From WVXP01 sp964348095 (lineage in GTDB: Bacteria; Desulfobacterota; BSN033; WVXP01): a stretch of 64,000 nucleotides of DNA. The notes under the pieces were generated by a model. That model did no database searches. It saw nothing but the letters and a program-made list of their open reading frames with translations, and was not told the DNA's origin. Each line of letters starts with the position of its first letter. Position 1 is the first letter of the stretch. A program made the translations under genes and the position numbers. Below are positions 7,608 to 16,276 of the stretch, one piece after another. The stretch lies in assembly GCA_964348095.1 (NCBI GenBank), contig CAYGBK010000116.1, forward strand, positions 7,387-71,386. The letters run 5' to 3'.

Positions 7608-8801
7608 TCATTTCTGAACAGGGCGAAATTTCATTTCCTTGAGCCGGCGGGCCGCCTCCTGGAGCCGATCTTCATTGACGGTCAGTGACATACGGACGTA
7701 TCCCTCTCCCGACTCACCGAATCCATTTCCCGGCGTGGCAACGATTCCGGCCTCTGTCAGCAGCAGCGTCGTGAATTGGGTGGACGTATACCCTGTGGGG
7801 ACGTCGATCCAGAGGTAGAACGTTGCCATAGGCTTTTCTAATCTTAGACCGGCATTCCGCAAAGCCTCCACCAGTAAGTCACGGCGTCTCTGATAAACAG
7901 GAAGAATCTTCCCGAGTTCCTCTTCACAATGATCGAGCGCCTCGACTCCGGCTCGCTGAATGGCCTCAAAAACCCCAGAATCCACATTGGTCTTGATCTT
8001 TCCAAGCCCCTCTATCACTTCTCCATTCCCCACGACAAATCCGAGGCGCCATCCCGTCATGTTGCAGGTTTTGGAGAGAGAATGGAACTCAACTCCCACC
8101 GCCTTCGCCCCCGGAACCTGCAGAAAGCTCAGTGGTCTGTACCCCTCATAGGCGATCTCCGTGTACGCCCCGTCGTGGCATACAACGATCTCGTGCTTCG
8201 AGGCAAATTCGACGACCTTTCCAAAAAACCTTTCATCAGCCACAGCACCTGTTGGATTGTTCGGATAATTGATGAAAAGAAGTTTGGCTTTTTGACAAAT
8301 ATCAGGGGGAATCCTCGAAAGATCTGGAAAGAACCTGTTCTCCCTTAGGAGGGGGAGGAAATAGGGAACGCCGCCTGCAAAGAGCGTAGCGACTCGATAG
8401 ACGGGATACCCGGGATCGGGTGCGAGCACCACATCACCAGGATCCACAAAAGCAAGAGGAACATGGGCGATTCCTTCCTTGGAACCGATAAGTGTCAACA
8501 CCTCCTTCGATGGATCCAGATCCACCCCAAAACGCCGATTATACCACCGGGCCACCGCTTGCCTGAATTCTAACATTCCCTGATACGAGGGGTAGCGATG
8601 GGTGGACGGGTCGCCGATCGACCTTCTCATCGCCTCGACAATTCGAGCCGGCGTTGGAAGATCGGGGTCTCCGATACCGAGATCGACCACGTCCATCCCC
8701 CTTTTTTTCATCTCCGCCTTTTTTCGATCAATCTCGGCAAAGAGATACGGTGGAAGCTCCTCGATCCGCTTAGCCTTAGCTATTTTGAAACTCTCTTTCA
8801 C
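7608..8801 (-). CDS. dapL: LL-diaminopimelate aminotransferase
   Basis: A 397-residue fold-type I PLP aminotransferase. GTG 8801 is chosen because GAGGG lies 5 bases upstream and the usual N-terminus (IAKAKRIEELPPYLF) follows. Diagnostic text includes DLGIGDPDLPTP, GSKEGIAH, NYPNNPTGAV and SLSKTCNMTGWRLG with the Schiff-base Lys near 234. This is the DapL family, which makes LL-diaminopimelate directly from tetrahydrodipicolinate and so bypasses the succinylase or dehydrogenase routes of lysine and cell-wall synthesis. A DapA homologue lies elsewhere in the window (21955), but there is no dap operon. Confidence 0.87.
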   Translation of the reverse strand: MKESFKIAKAKRIEELPPYLFAEIDRKKAEMKKRGMDVVDLGIGDPDLPTPARIVEAMRRSIGDPSTHRYPSYQGMLEFRQAVARWYNRRFGVDLDPSKEVLTLIGSKEGIAHVPLAFVDPGDVVLAPDPGYPVYRVATLFAGGVPYFLPLLRENRFFPDLSRIPPDICQKAKLLFINYPNNPTGAVADERFFGKVVEFASKHEIVVCHDGAYTEIAYEGYRPLSFLQVPGAKAVGVEFHSLSKTCNMTGWRLGFVVGNGEVIEGLGKIKTNVDSGVFEAIQRAGVEALDHCEEELGKILPVYQRRRDLLVEALRNAGLRLEKPMATFYLWIDVPTGYTSTQFTTLLLTEAGIVATPGNGFGESGEGYVRMSLTVNEDRLQEAARRLKEMKFRPVQK

Positions 8802-9345
8802 GGTATCCCTCTTTGACCATTGGCTTGTTGGAAGATGCAAGTATACCAGAAAATCAGATCAAGGCAACCGGCAGAACCCCAGGATTCCCGAGAAAATCGA
8901 GGACCAATGGGTCGCGACCCGAGGAGACACAAACAATTGATGAAAATGACAAATGACAAAACTCAAAGGTCACATGTCAAAGCCCAACTAAGAAACAGGG
9001 AACAACAATTATCTCTGTGGGTTGATGGAATGTCGATCGCCCTAGATATGTAACTATCTAATCTTCGTAAGATATAGATATTCACCGCCTAGACTGTGGG
9101 ATTTGATTTGGCATGTGGATTTTGACATCTAGGGTCCCCTCGTTGGCGCTTTAGGGGGATTGAGCCGACACCCTACTCCGAAAAGGCTAAGACTCAGAAA
9201 ATTCAATATATTCTGTTGACAAAAGAAAAAGGTTTAAGTTAAAAAGAAACAGGATTCGTGCAAACTCGCAATGAGATCATAGGAAAGGGGGTGATCGGAG
9301 GATCAGCTATAAGGAACAACTGTAACGAAAGAAGGGAGGGTTATT
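8802..9345. other. Intergenic region between divergent dapL and livK-like gene
   Basis: About 540 bases without a convincing gene. It contains a short tandem-like stretch around 8945-8985 (AAATGACAAATGACAAAA and a diverged continuation), which resembles dispersed intergenic repeats in related genomes. It also holds the promoter-like sequence at 9216-9244 and an extended leader before the binding-protein start with several purine-rich stretches. Confidence 0.5.
9216..9244 (+). promoter_or_regulatory. Sigma70-type promoter for the LivK-like gene
   Basis: A perfect -35 TTGACA (9216-9221), a 17-base spacer and a weak -10 TTAAAA (9239-9244). The start codon lies about 100 bases downstream after a GGGAGGG ribosome site. 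Confidence 0.5.
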
Positions 9346-10569
9346 ATGAAAAGGATTTTTTCGTTGATGATTGTAGGTGTTTTTGCTTTTGCTCTGGCCT
9401 CGGGGGCCTTTGCGGAGGAGTTGCGCGTAGGGACGCTTCTTTCACAGACCGGACCATTGAAGGAGTTTGGTCCGAATCTGAAAAATGGGACGGAGCTTGC
9501 AGCGAAACAATTGAGGGCGGCCGGGCTTGACATCAAGTTGTTCCATGAAGACAGCGAAACCTCTGCCATTCCAGCCACCAATGCAGCCAAAAAACTCATC
9601 GAAGTGGACAGAGTCGTTGCCATCGTCGGTGCCCTCGCTAGCGGTGTCACCGTACCAGTGGCCGAGTCGGTAACGATCCCGAGCGGGGTCATTCAAATAT
9701 CGCCTGCTTCCACATCGCCACTGATCACGGTTCTGCCGACCGACCAAGGTAAGGATTTTCTCTTCCGGACCTGTCCATCAGATGCCCTTCAGGGAGTGAT
9801 CGCGGGGAAGCTGGCTGCAAGCTTTAGCAATAAAGCCTCAGTTCTTTATGTTAATAATCCCTACGGCCAGGGCCTTGCGGAACAGTTCAAAAAATCCTAT
9901 GAGAGACGGAAGGGCAGAGTCATTTCCATGGTACCCCATGACGAAAAGGCTGCCGAGTCCTATACGGCCGAATTGAGAAAGCTCCTCAAGGGGAATCCCG
10001 ATATTGTCGCTGCCTTCAGTTACCCGGCACATGCCCAGGTCTACATCAAGGAAGCCATCGAATTCTTCAAGTTCAGGAACTTCCTTTACTGTGATGGGAC
10101 CAAATCCGAAGATCTCATCAAAGTGCTCGGAGCCAAAAACGTTGAAGGACGATGGGGAACCGCTCCTGGTGCGGCTCTGACGACCTCCAATATTGTCTTC
10201 AGCGCTGACTATCGGGAAGAATTCGGGAGACTGCCGCCTCTGCCGTTTATCACCAATGCCTATGACGCCACGGCAGTGATTGGTCTTGCCGCCTATGCAG
10301 CCAAGGCAAAGGGCCAGGCCATGACCGCTACGAATGTGAGGAACATGCTCCGTGTTGTCGCCAACCCGCCGGGGGAGGTCATCATCCCCGGAGACTTCCA
10401 AAAGGCCTTTGAGCTCCTCGACCAGGGGAAGCAGATCAACTATGAGGGGGCGGCCGGATCGGTTGACTTCGACGAAAACGGTGATGTTATCACGCCGATT
10501 GAGGTCTGGAGATACCAGAATGGGAAAATAGTCAGCGTTCGTATTGAACTTGACATTCCGCCCATATAA
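9346..10569 (+). CDS. Branched-chain amino acid-type ABC transporter substrate-binding protein (LivK-like)
   Basis: A 407-residue periplasmic receptor of the peripheral-binding-protein type I fold. The signal peptide ends at SGAFAEELRVG; the mature start VGTLLSQTGPLKEFGPNL is the classic LivK/AmiC-like opening. It stands alone on the plus strand with its own promoter and terminator and converges on livM. The four membrane and ATPase genes of the same transporter type are opposite. Such receptors bind amino acids, amides or aromatic acids, so the ligand is open. Strong expression is suggested by the GGGAGGG ribosome site and isolated terminator. Confidence 0.88.
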   Translation: MKRIFSLMIVGVFAFALASGAFAEELRVGTLLSQTGPLKEFGPNLKNGTELAAKQLRAAGLDIKLFHEDSETSAIPATNAAKKLIEVDRVVAIVGALASGVTVPVAESVTIPSGVIQISPASTSPLITVLPTDQGKDFLFRTCPSDALQGVIAGKLAASFSNKASVLYVNNPYGQGLAEQFKKSYERRKGRVISMVPHDEKAAESYTAELRKLLKGNPDIVAAFSYPAHAQVYIKEAIEFFKFRNFLYCDGTKSEDLIKVLGAKNVEGRWGTAPGAALTTSNIVFSADYREEFGRLPPLPFITNAYDATAVIGLAAYAAKAKGQAMTATNVRNMLRVVANPPGEVIIPGDFQKAFELLDQGKQINYEGAAGSVDFDENGDVITPIEVWRYQNGKIVSVRIELDIPPI

Positions 10570-10591
10570 GGTGCCATCTCTCTCGGATCAA

Positions 10592-10633
10592 GGAAAGGGG
10601 GATCCTGCCACAGCAAGATCCCCCTTTTCTTTC
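10592..10633. terminator. Bidirectional rho-independent terminator
   Basis: The stem AAAGGGGGATC (10594-10604) pairs perfectly with GATCCCCCTTT (10617-10627), with a short loop and a T-rich flank on the plus side and A/G-rich on the other. It sits between the convergent livK-like and livM genes and would serve both. Confidence 0.85.
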
Positions 10634-10659
10634 CTAAAGTCCCAAAGGGACTGGACCCG

Positions 10660-11628
10660 TCAATCCATCATCTTCGATACCCTCTTCTCCTCCCCCATGA
10701 GACCCTGCGGTCGGTAAATGAGGATGAGCTCCAGAAGGATCATAATGATCAAAAAACGAATATAAGGAGCCCTTGCCTTCAGTGTGTACGGAAGATAATC
10801 GGTCAAAAACTTTGTTCCTATCCAGATGCCCCAAGTGACAAAGGCACCGACGATTGCCCCCTTGTTGTTGCCGCTCCCCCCAGCCATCAGCATGACCCAG
10901 ATGATAAACGTCCCATAAAGAGGGGTAAACACATCCGGGGAGATCGCTTTGGTATAGTGGGCATAAAGGGCCCCCCCAACGCCCATGATCATCGATCCGA
11001 AGATGAGTGACTGCATCTTGAAGGAGAAGATGTCCTTCCCGCTCATGGCCGAGGCGTCCTCATCCTCTCGAATAGCCCGCAGCACACGCCCCCACGGCGA
11101 TCGAATCACTCGCTCAATGGCAACATAGATGACGACCATGACAGCCGATACGATAATAAGATAGATATAATTGTAATGTCTGGGATCGACTAGCCCATGG
11201 AGTGGTTGAGGAAGTCCCATCAACCCCCGTGGGCCGTTTGCCAACCAATGTTCGTTGTTGAAGACCAGGCGAACGGTCTCGGCGATGCCGATGGTGGCAA
11301 TGGCCAGGTAATCCTCCCGAAGTCTGAGAGTTGGATAGCCGATCAAAAAGGCGATGCCCCCGCATACCAGCGCGGCCCCCAGAAGCCCGAAGACAAAGGG
11401 GAGATTGAAGCCAAAAATCTGCTTCACATACTCGGCATAGAGTCCTGTTGGCATGGGGGTCGTAATCATAGCCGAGGTATACGCTCCAATGCAGAAAAAA
11501 CCCGCAATCCCGATGTTGAAGAGGCCCGTGTATCCCCACTGGATGTTTAGGCCTAGGGCAAAAACGGCAAAGATCCCAGCCATAACCGCGAGGGAAACCA
11601 GATAGGCAATGATTCCTCCGATCTCCAT
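10660..11628 (-). CDS. livM: Branched-chain amino acid ABC transporter permease LivM
   Basis: A 322-residue polytopic membrane protein with 8-9 hydrophobic segments. Family text includes ALGLNIQWGYTGLFNIG, GYPTLRLREDYLAIATIG and the cytoplasmic loop SPWGRVLRAIREDEDAS that contacts the ATPases. Its ATG overlaps the livH stop (TAATG), which indicates tight coupling. It is the last gene of livGFHM and ends 27 bases from the shared terminator. Confidence 0.9.
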   Translation of the reverse strand: MEIGGIIAYLVSLAVMAGIFAVFALGLNIQWGYTGLFNIGIAGFFCIGAYTSAMITTPMPTGLYAEYVKQIFGFNLPFVFGLLGAALVCGGIAFLIGYPTLRLREDYLAIATIGIAETVRLVFNNEHWLANGPRGLMGLPQPLHGLVDPRHYNYIYLIIVSAVMVVIYVAIERVIRSPWGRVLRAIREDEDASAMSGKDIFSFKMQSLIFGSMIMGVGGALYAHYTKAISPDVFTPLYGTFIIWVMLMAGGSGNNKGAIVGAFVTWGIWIGTKFLTDYLPYTLKARAPYIRFLIIMILLELILIYRPQGLMGEEKRVSKMMD

Positions 11629-12542
11629 TAGGAACGCCCTCCTCCGAATATCCCCTGAGGTCTGATTAAGAGGATCAAGATCATAACGACAAAAGCAACG
11701 GCAGGCTTATAAGTCGGTAACAGATAAGCAGTCGAAACCTGTTGGGCCACCCCCATAACCAACCCCCCGACAAGGGCCCCATACACGTTGCCTATCCCTC
11801 CGAGGATCGTGGCTGCGAAGAGGGGCAAGAGAAAGTGCCACCCCATCCCCCCGTGCAATTGGACGTCGATGCCATAGAGTATCCCAGCCGCCCCCGCGAG
11901 GGCGCCTCCGATGCCCCACGTCCATATGATCACCCGTTCGGTGTCGATCCCGCTCACCCGGGCTAACTCCATGTTGTCAGCCGTCGCGCGCATGGCCTTT
12001 CCCATCTTACTCCGCTGAAGAAAGAGGTAGAGAAGGACCACCAGAAAGAAAACCACAAATAACAGAAAAATCTGATCTGGCCTGATCTTGACCCCGAGGG
12101 GAAGCAAAATGGCCGGACGCATCACTCCGGGACGGTAGAACCAGTAATCCGAACCCCACAAAATCAGCACGATCATTCGGATGATGAAGGCGGCCCCCAA
12201 CGCGGACATAGCCATAATACCAGGGCCGCTCCGCTTCCGGCGAAGAGGCCGGTACAAGATACGATCGAGGAGGATAGAGACACCGGCCACGCAGAGCATG
12301 GCAATGGGAAAAGCAAAAGCCATTCGCCATCCGAAGGAAAGAGAGCCAAAAGCCGTATCAGGAACGCCAAGCCAAGCAAAAAGACCGGTGACCAAAAATA
12401 GCGCGACATAGGCCCCGGCCGTCATAAGATCACCGTGGGCGAAGTTGGCAAATCGCACGATTCCATAGACCAAGGTCAGCCCGATGGACCCCAAGGCGAT
12501 AATACCTCCCAGGACAATCCCGTACACGACCAATTCGACCAC
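11628..12542 (-). CDS. livH: Branched-chain amino acid ABC transporter permease LivH
   Basis: A 304-residue inner-membrane permease with about eight hydrophobic segments. The N-terminal GIIALGSIGLTLVYGIVRFANFAHGD and the C-terminal GGIGNVYGALVGGLVMG, both read in parts, are LivH hallmarks; SKMGKAMRATADNMELA is the coupling loop. GTG 12542 follows the livF stop by 4 bases. It works with LivM as the membrane pore of the transporter. Confidence 0.9.
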   Translation of the reverse strand: MVELVVYGIVLGGIIALGSIGLTLVYGIVRFANFAHGDLMTAGAYVALFLVTGLFAWLGVPDTAFGSLSFGWRMAFAFPIAMLCVAGVSILLDRILYRPLRRKRSGPGIMAMSALGAAFIIRMIVLILWGSDYWFYRPGVMRPAILLPLGVKIRPDQIFLLFVVFFLVVLLYLFLQRSKMGKAMRATADNMELARVSGIDTERVIIWTWGIGGALAGAAGILYGIDVQLHGGMGWHFLLPLFAATILGGIGNVYGALVGGLVMGVAQQVSTAYLLPTYKPAVAFVVMILILLIRPQGIFGGGRS

Positions 12543-12546
12543 CTTA

Positions 12547-13251
12547 TTATCCCCCTAGATACAGCTTGCCAACCTCTTTATTCTCCAGTATCGCCTTTCC
12601 CGTATCTTCGAATACCTTTCGTCCCGTGGCGAGGACGTAGCCACGGTCTGAGATCCCCAGCGTTTCCCGGGCATTCTGTTCTACCACCATGAGGGCAACG
12701 CCTGTCTTATTAATGTCGACAATCTTCTCAAAAATCATCCCGACAAGGATCGGAGCGAGACTGGCCGACGGTTCGTCCAGCAGGAGCACCCCGGGATCGA
12801 GCATTAATGCTCTGCCCATTGCCACCATCTGCCGCTGTCCACCCGAGAGTTTACCGACTTTCTCGTCCCTCCTCTCTTTGAGAAGGGGGAACAATTCGTA
12901 AACCTCCTCGAGCTTGTTTCCGTAGTCATCGGTCCTGATGAAGGCTCCCATCTCCAGATTCTCGTGAATCGTGAGTGACGGAAAGACATTGTCGACCTGG
13001 GGGACGTAGCTCATTCCTTTGCGGACGATCCTGTCCGGGCTCAGCCCGGTGACCTCTTCACCCTTCAACTCGACCTTGCCACCCCTCGGTTTCAAAAGGC
13101 CGAAAATAGTCTTCAAAAGGGTAGACTTTCCGGCCCCATTGGGACCAATAATGGAGACAATTTCCTTCTCATGCAGTTCTACCGAGACCTCATGGAGTAT
13201 GTCCGCCTCACCGTAACCGGAAACCACGTTCTTTGTCTGCAAAACCGTCAC
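12547..13251 (-). CDS. livF: Branched-chain amino acid ABC transporter ATPase LivF
   Basis: A 234-residue ABC ATPase. Walker A is GPNGAGKST, the signature is LSGGQRQMVAMGRAL, Walker B is VLLLDEPSASL and the switch region is VVEQNARETL, which has the Asn typical of LivF where other ABC ATPases have His. The start is GTG 13251, overlapping the livG stop as GTGA, so the two ATPases are translationally coupled. It forms a heterodimer with LivG. Confidence 0.9.
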   Translation of the reverse strand: MTVLQTKNVVSGYGEADILHEVSVELHEKEIVSIIGPNGAGKSTLLKTIFGLLKPRGGKVELKGEEVTGLSPDRIVRKGMSYVPQVDNVFPSLTIHENLEMGAFIRTDDYGNKLEEVYELFPLLKERRDEKVGKLSGGQRQMVAMGRALMLDPGVLLLDEPSASLAPILVGMIFEKIVDINKTGVALMVVEQNARETLGISDRGYVLATGRKVFEDTGKAILENKEVGKLYLGG

Positions 13252-14009
13252 CGGTATTGACCCCCCAGATAGGCTTCCAGGACCCTTTCATTCGACCGGA
13301 TCTCTTCCGGCGACCCTTCTGCCAACTTCTTCCCCTCACTCATCACGATGACGGGGTTACAGAGATTCATGACCAGATCCATGTCGTGCTCGATGATCAA
13401 GAAGGTTATACCCTTCTCTGCAGAAAGCTCTCTGATGTTATCGGCCAATTTTCTCATCAACGTCCGGTTCACCCCTGCTCCGGGCTCATCGAGAAGAATG
13501 AGCTCTGGATCGGCCATCATGGTCTTCGCCAATTCGAGCAGTTTCTTCTGTCCGCCCGAGAGGTTCCCCGCATATTCGTTCTTCAGATCAACCAACTCCA
13601 CAAACTCCAGGACCTCTATAGCCTTGTCCCTTATGTGCCGCTCCTGATCTTTTACAAGGCCCGGTCGAAACCACGTATTCCACATCTTTTCTCCGTGCTG
13701 ATTCCCTGGGACCATCATCAAGTTTTCCAAAACCGTCATCTGCCCAAACTCACGGGTAATCTGAAAGGTCCGGCAGATCTTCTTTCGAAAGATCTCATGA
13801 GGCGGAAGTCCACCGATGGGGTCGCCCTTGAAAAGAATCTCTCCTCTCTCGGGTTTATAGAACCCTGTCAAAACGTTGAACATTGTCGTTTTTCCCGCCC
13901 CATTCGGTCCAATCAGCCCGGTGATTGCGCCCTTTCTGACTTCAAGGCTGCAGTTATCTATGGCCTTAAGACCCCCAAAACTCTTATCCAAGGATCTTAC
14001 TTCCAACAT
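13248..14009 (-). CDS. livG: Branched-chain amino acid ABC transporter ATPase LivG
   Basis: A 253-residue ABC ATPase. ATG 14009 is chosen for its GGAG 8 bases upstream and the family N-terminus MLEVRSLDKSFGGLKAID; the longer frame to 14057 lies within the promoter. Walker A is GPNGAGKTT, the signature LSGGQKKLLELAKTM, Walker B LILLDEPGAGVN and the switch IIEHDMDLV. The ICRTFQITREFGQMTVLEN loop is LivG-specific. It is the first gene of livGFHM. Confidence 0.9.
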   Translation of the reverse strand: MLEVRSLDKSFGGLKAIDNCSLEVRKGAITGLIGPNGAGKTTMFNVLTGFYKPERGEILFKGDPIGGLPPHEIFRKKICRTFQITREFGQMTVLENLMMVPGNQHGEKMWNTWFRPGLVKDQERHIRDKAIEVLEFVELVDLKNEYAGNLSGGQKKLLELAKTMMADPELILLDEPGAGVNRTLMRKLADNIRELSAEKGITFLIIEHDMDLVMNLCNPVIVMSEGKKLAEGSPEEIRSNERVLEAYLGGQYR

Positions 14010-14056
14010 CTCATTAGCTCCAATGGCACCACCTTTTATGTCCGTAAGGCAGTGCA

Positions 14057-14085
14057 ATTAAATAATTTCCCCGACTGTTTGTCAA
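14057..14085 (-). promoter_or_regulatory. Promoter of the livGFHM operon
   Basis: On the minus strand, TTGACA (14080-14085), a 17-base spacer and TTTAAT (14057-14062). Transcription would begin about 40 bases before the livG ATG at 14009. This is one of the best promoter matches in the window. Confidence 0.65.
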
Positions 14086-14245
14086 CACATTTTTCTTCGA
14101 TCAAGCCCTCTCAAGAATTCAGAAACCAACCAGCTTGTATGTGAAGATTTTCCTAGTCAGTGGGGGGGATCCTCTTCTCCCTGAGCGACGTGAGCGAAAG
14201 ATGAAGGTCTGGGAAAATGAAAACACGGTTGCTCTTTCGCACAGC

Positions 14246-15583
14246 CTATTCCCTCAAATACTTCTGGATTTTCAGGATCTTTCTCACCACCTCTTCTGGA
14301 TTTTTGCCAATGACCCTCACCATAGGCTCCTTACCAACATCACCCCTGTCAAAGATAACGTCAGGAACGATCCCGTCCTTCAGAACCAATTCCGTTCCCC
14401 ACTCCAGCGAAGACCCCTCTCTCTCCTTGATATGTTTGGGCTCATCGGCCCGGTCGAAACTCCTCACCTGGAGGCCAACGGCGTCGCACGCTGAAACGAT
14501 CTCTTCTGAGAACCGAATGTTCATCACTGAACGGAATTCAGGATTGCGTCTCATGAGCGTTAAGATGATTCTCCCCACATGGGTGGACGCCCCAAACTCG
14601 GGTCCTGAAACGGTGGCGATTGAATCTCCCAATCTGGCGATCCTTCCCGGAAAGGCGGCCACATCCTCACTGCTCTCCGCATACGGCAGCGCGAAGCCTA
14701 AATTGGACTGAACCTCTGGAATGAGTCGGCCTATGTGCTTGCTTCTGAGCTTCTCGAGGGCTCCCTTCAGCCTTTCCACGACTCGAAACCGGTCCGCCTC
14801 TCTGGCAATGTGCGCGTAAGGGTTCGTGGGGCCATGGCCTTTCCCTAGGGACAAAGAGAAACGGATAGCTGATATGATGAGGGCTTTTGCGTGACGCACA
14901 GATTCTCGAACAGAGGTCCCTTTGGCAAGCTCCGTGGCAATAGCAGATGCAAAGGTGCAGCCAGTCCCATGGGTGTTCTTTGTCGGGATTCTGAGGCTAG
15001 GAAATTCATGAAAATCCCTTCCGTCAAAGAGAATATCGACAACCTCTCCTGTCAGGTGCCCCCCTTTGATCACGACGTTTCGGGCACCCATGTCATGGAT
15101 TTTCATGGCAGCCCGCCTCATTGTCTCTCGATTGTCCACGTTAAACCCAGACAACACAGTCGCTTCAGGAAGGTTCGGGGTCACAACTGAGGCAAGAGGG
15201 ATCAACTCCTCACGGAGAGTCCTCTGTCCCTCTTCCTTTAGCAAGGGGGCGCCGCTCTTGGTAACCATCACGGGATCGATGACCACCCGCTTCAAGCCAT
15301 GTTCTCTGATTTTTCTGGCCACCAGAGTCACAACCTCAGAACTGGAGAGCATACCGGTCTTAACCGCATCCACCCCGATGTCAGAGACCACGGAATCTAT
15401 CTGTTTCTCGATGAAGTCGAGAGGCAGATCGAGGATAGCTTGAACCCCGACTGTGTTCTGGGCTGTGAGGGCGGTAATCACACTCATTCCATATCCACCC
15501 AAGACGGTAATCGCTTTCAAATCTGCCTGAATGCCGGCACCTCCACCTGAATCCGAACCGGCTATGGTCAGAATCCTTTTCAT
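14246..15583 (-). CDS. Bifunctional HMP-phosphate kinase / ThiN-type thiamine-phosphate synthase
   Basis: A 445-residue fusion. Residues 1-260 are ThiD (MKRILTIAGSDSGGGAGIQ, the GMLSS motif and the NTHGTGCTFASAIA anion hole), which phosphorylates hydroxymethylpyrimidine (phosphate). From about 275 on there is a ThiN domain (HIGRLIPEVQSNLGFALPYA, then SGPEFGASTHVGRIIL), the archaeal-type enzyme that joins pyrimidine and thiazole phosphates in place of ThiE. ATG 15583 has AGGAGGT upstream. The gene lies 312 bases downstream of a TPP riboswitch terminator with a structured repeat in between. ThiD-ThiN fusions are known mainly in archaea and some anaerobic bacteria. Confidence 0.9.
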   Translation of the reverse strand: MKRILTIAGSDSGGGAGIQADLKAITVLGGYGMSVITALTAQNTVGVQAILDLPLDFIEKQIDSVVSDIGVDAVKTGMLSSSEVVTLVARKIREHGLKRVVIDPVMVTKSGAPLLKEEGQRTLREELIPLASVVTPNLPEATVLSGFNVDNRETMRRAAMKIHDMGARNVVIKGGHLTGEVVDILFDGRDFHEFPSLRIPTKNTHGTGCTFASAIATELAKGTSVRESVRHAKALIISAIRFSLSLGKGHGPTNPYAHIAREADRFRVVERLKGALEKLRSKHIGRLIPEVQSNLGFALPYAESSEDVAAFPGRIARLGDSIATVSGPEFGASTHVGRIILTLMRRNPEFRSVMNIRFSEEIVSACDAVGLQVRSFDRADEPKHIKEREGSSLEWGTELVLKDGIVPDVIFDRGDVGKEPMVRVIGKNPEEVVRKILKIQKYLRE

Positions 15584-15629
15584 CGTAGACCTCCTGATGG
15601 CGTTGTTCCGACGCGGCAAAGTCGACGTT

Positions 15630-15885
15630 AGATAACCACAGAGACACAGAGAACACCGAGGAAAAGATATCTTTCATTGGGCGGGAGATACCGCCCAATG
15701 AAAACATCTCTCTGCCTTCGGGAGAATCAAGGATTCTCGTAAAAAGGGACTTTAACAGCTAGCTTCTTGAATTGGTTTCCGCGACTAGCCTTCTGAAGGC
15801 TGAGCTTTTTTCTTCGATCCTGCCTTTTCTGGGATCGAAAAAAAAAGATACTCTCTCTGCGCATTCTGTGCCTCTGTGGTGAATC
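15630..15885. repeat. Structured inverted-repeat element (MITE-like) between riboswitch and thiD-thiN
   Basis: The left end near 15634-15655 reads ACCACAGAGACACAGAGAAC. The right end near 15858-15883 carries the inverted version (TTCTGTGCCTCTGTGGTGAA). Inside are several hairpins: TTTCATTGGGCGG with CCGCCCAATGAAA (about 15675-15706), GAGAATC/GATTCTC near 15721-15738, and TTCGATCC/GGGATCGAA near 15812-15840. There is no ORF. Nested symmetry with terminal inverted ends suggests a non-autonomous mobile or REP-like element inserted in the 5' leader of the thiamine gene. Confidence 0.6.
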
Positions 15886-15895
15886 TTTCGACAAC

Positions 15896-15929
15896 AAAAA
15901 AACCGTAATTCCCGACCTCAGAATTACGG
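15896..15929 (-). terminator. Riboswitch-associated intrinsic terminator
   Basis: On the minus strand the stem CCGTAATTC / GAATTACGG (9 perfect pairs, 15903-15911 with 15921-15929) is followed by a run of seven Ts (complement of 15896-15902). It lies 23 bases downstream of the TPP aptamer and is the likely expression platform that stops transcription when TPP is bound. Confidence 0.85.
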
Positions 15930-15952
15930 CTTCTTATCCATTTTATGGTTGC

Positions 15953-16061
15953 CTTCCCTTCGTCGGAATTACCCGAACAGGTTCAAGGGGTCATTCCCTC
16001 GTTCGAGAACTTCTGCTCTCTGCAATTTGGGAATCTCTCAGCCTTTCAGCTCCCCCAGCGA
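15953..16061 (-). ncRNA. Thiamine pyrophosphate (TPP) riboswitch
   Basis: Read on the minus strand, the region contains the conserved thi-box pieces in order: GGGGGAGCTGAAAGGCTGAG, then TGACCCCTTGAACCTG, then the 3' segment TTCGGGTAATTCCGACGAAG closing with GGGAA. These are the pyrimidine-sensing CUGAGA loop and the pyrophosphate-sensing arm of the TPP aptamer. It starts within about 10 bases of the predicted transcription start and is followed by a terminator, so it should shut off the ThiD-ThiN gene when TPP is abundant. Confidence 0.95.
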
Positions 16062-16074
16062 ATGTTCCTGTCTA

Positions 16075-16103
16075 TATCTATCCTAATTCCCCAAAGCTGT
16101 CAA
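16075..16103 (-). promoter_or_regulatory. Promoter of the TPP riboswitch-thiD-thiN transcript
   Basis: On the minus strand, TTGACA (16098-16103), 17 bases and TAGATA (16075-16080). The predicted start falls a few bases before the aptamer. Confidence 0.55.
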
Positions 16104-16175
16104 GAAATTGGCATCTAGAGTTTCCCCAAGAATTATTTTTCGGTTTACGCAGAGTAGATAGGTGAAATAGAATTC

Positions 16176-16276
16176 AAACCTCTGTCAGGCAAGTGAGATT
16201 ACGCCGGGGGGGATACCCTTGTGGGGTAATCCGTTCTAAGGGAAAGGCTGAGGTGGAGCTGAAACTACAGAGGTTT
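16176..16276. other. Unassigned inverted-repeat structure downstream of the vWA operon
   Basis: AAACCTCTGT (16176-16185) is perfectly complementary to ACAGAGGTTT (16267-16276). Inside, GATTAC (16197-16202) pairs with GTAATC (16226-16231). There is no T-run typical of a terminator and no match I recognise to a known RNA family. It lies in the 280-base gap between the vWA operon and the thiamine promoter, which is otherwise without genes. Confidence 0.35.

Noticed and set aside
13233..14144. Long plus-strand frame of 303 codons opposite livG
   Set aside because: It is a shadow of livG: the minus strand carries all ABC ATPase motifs in place, and the plus frame shows no family features.
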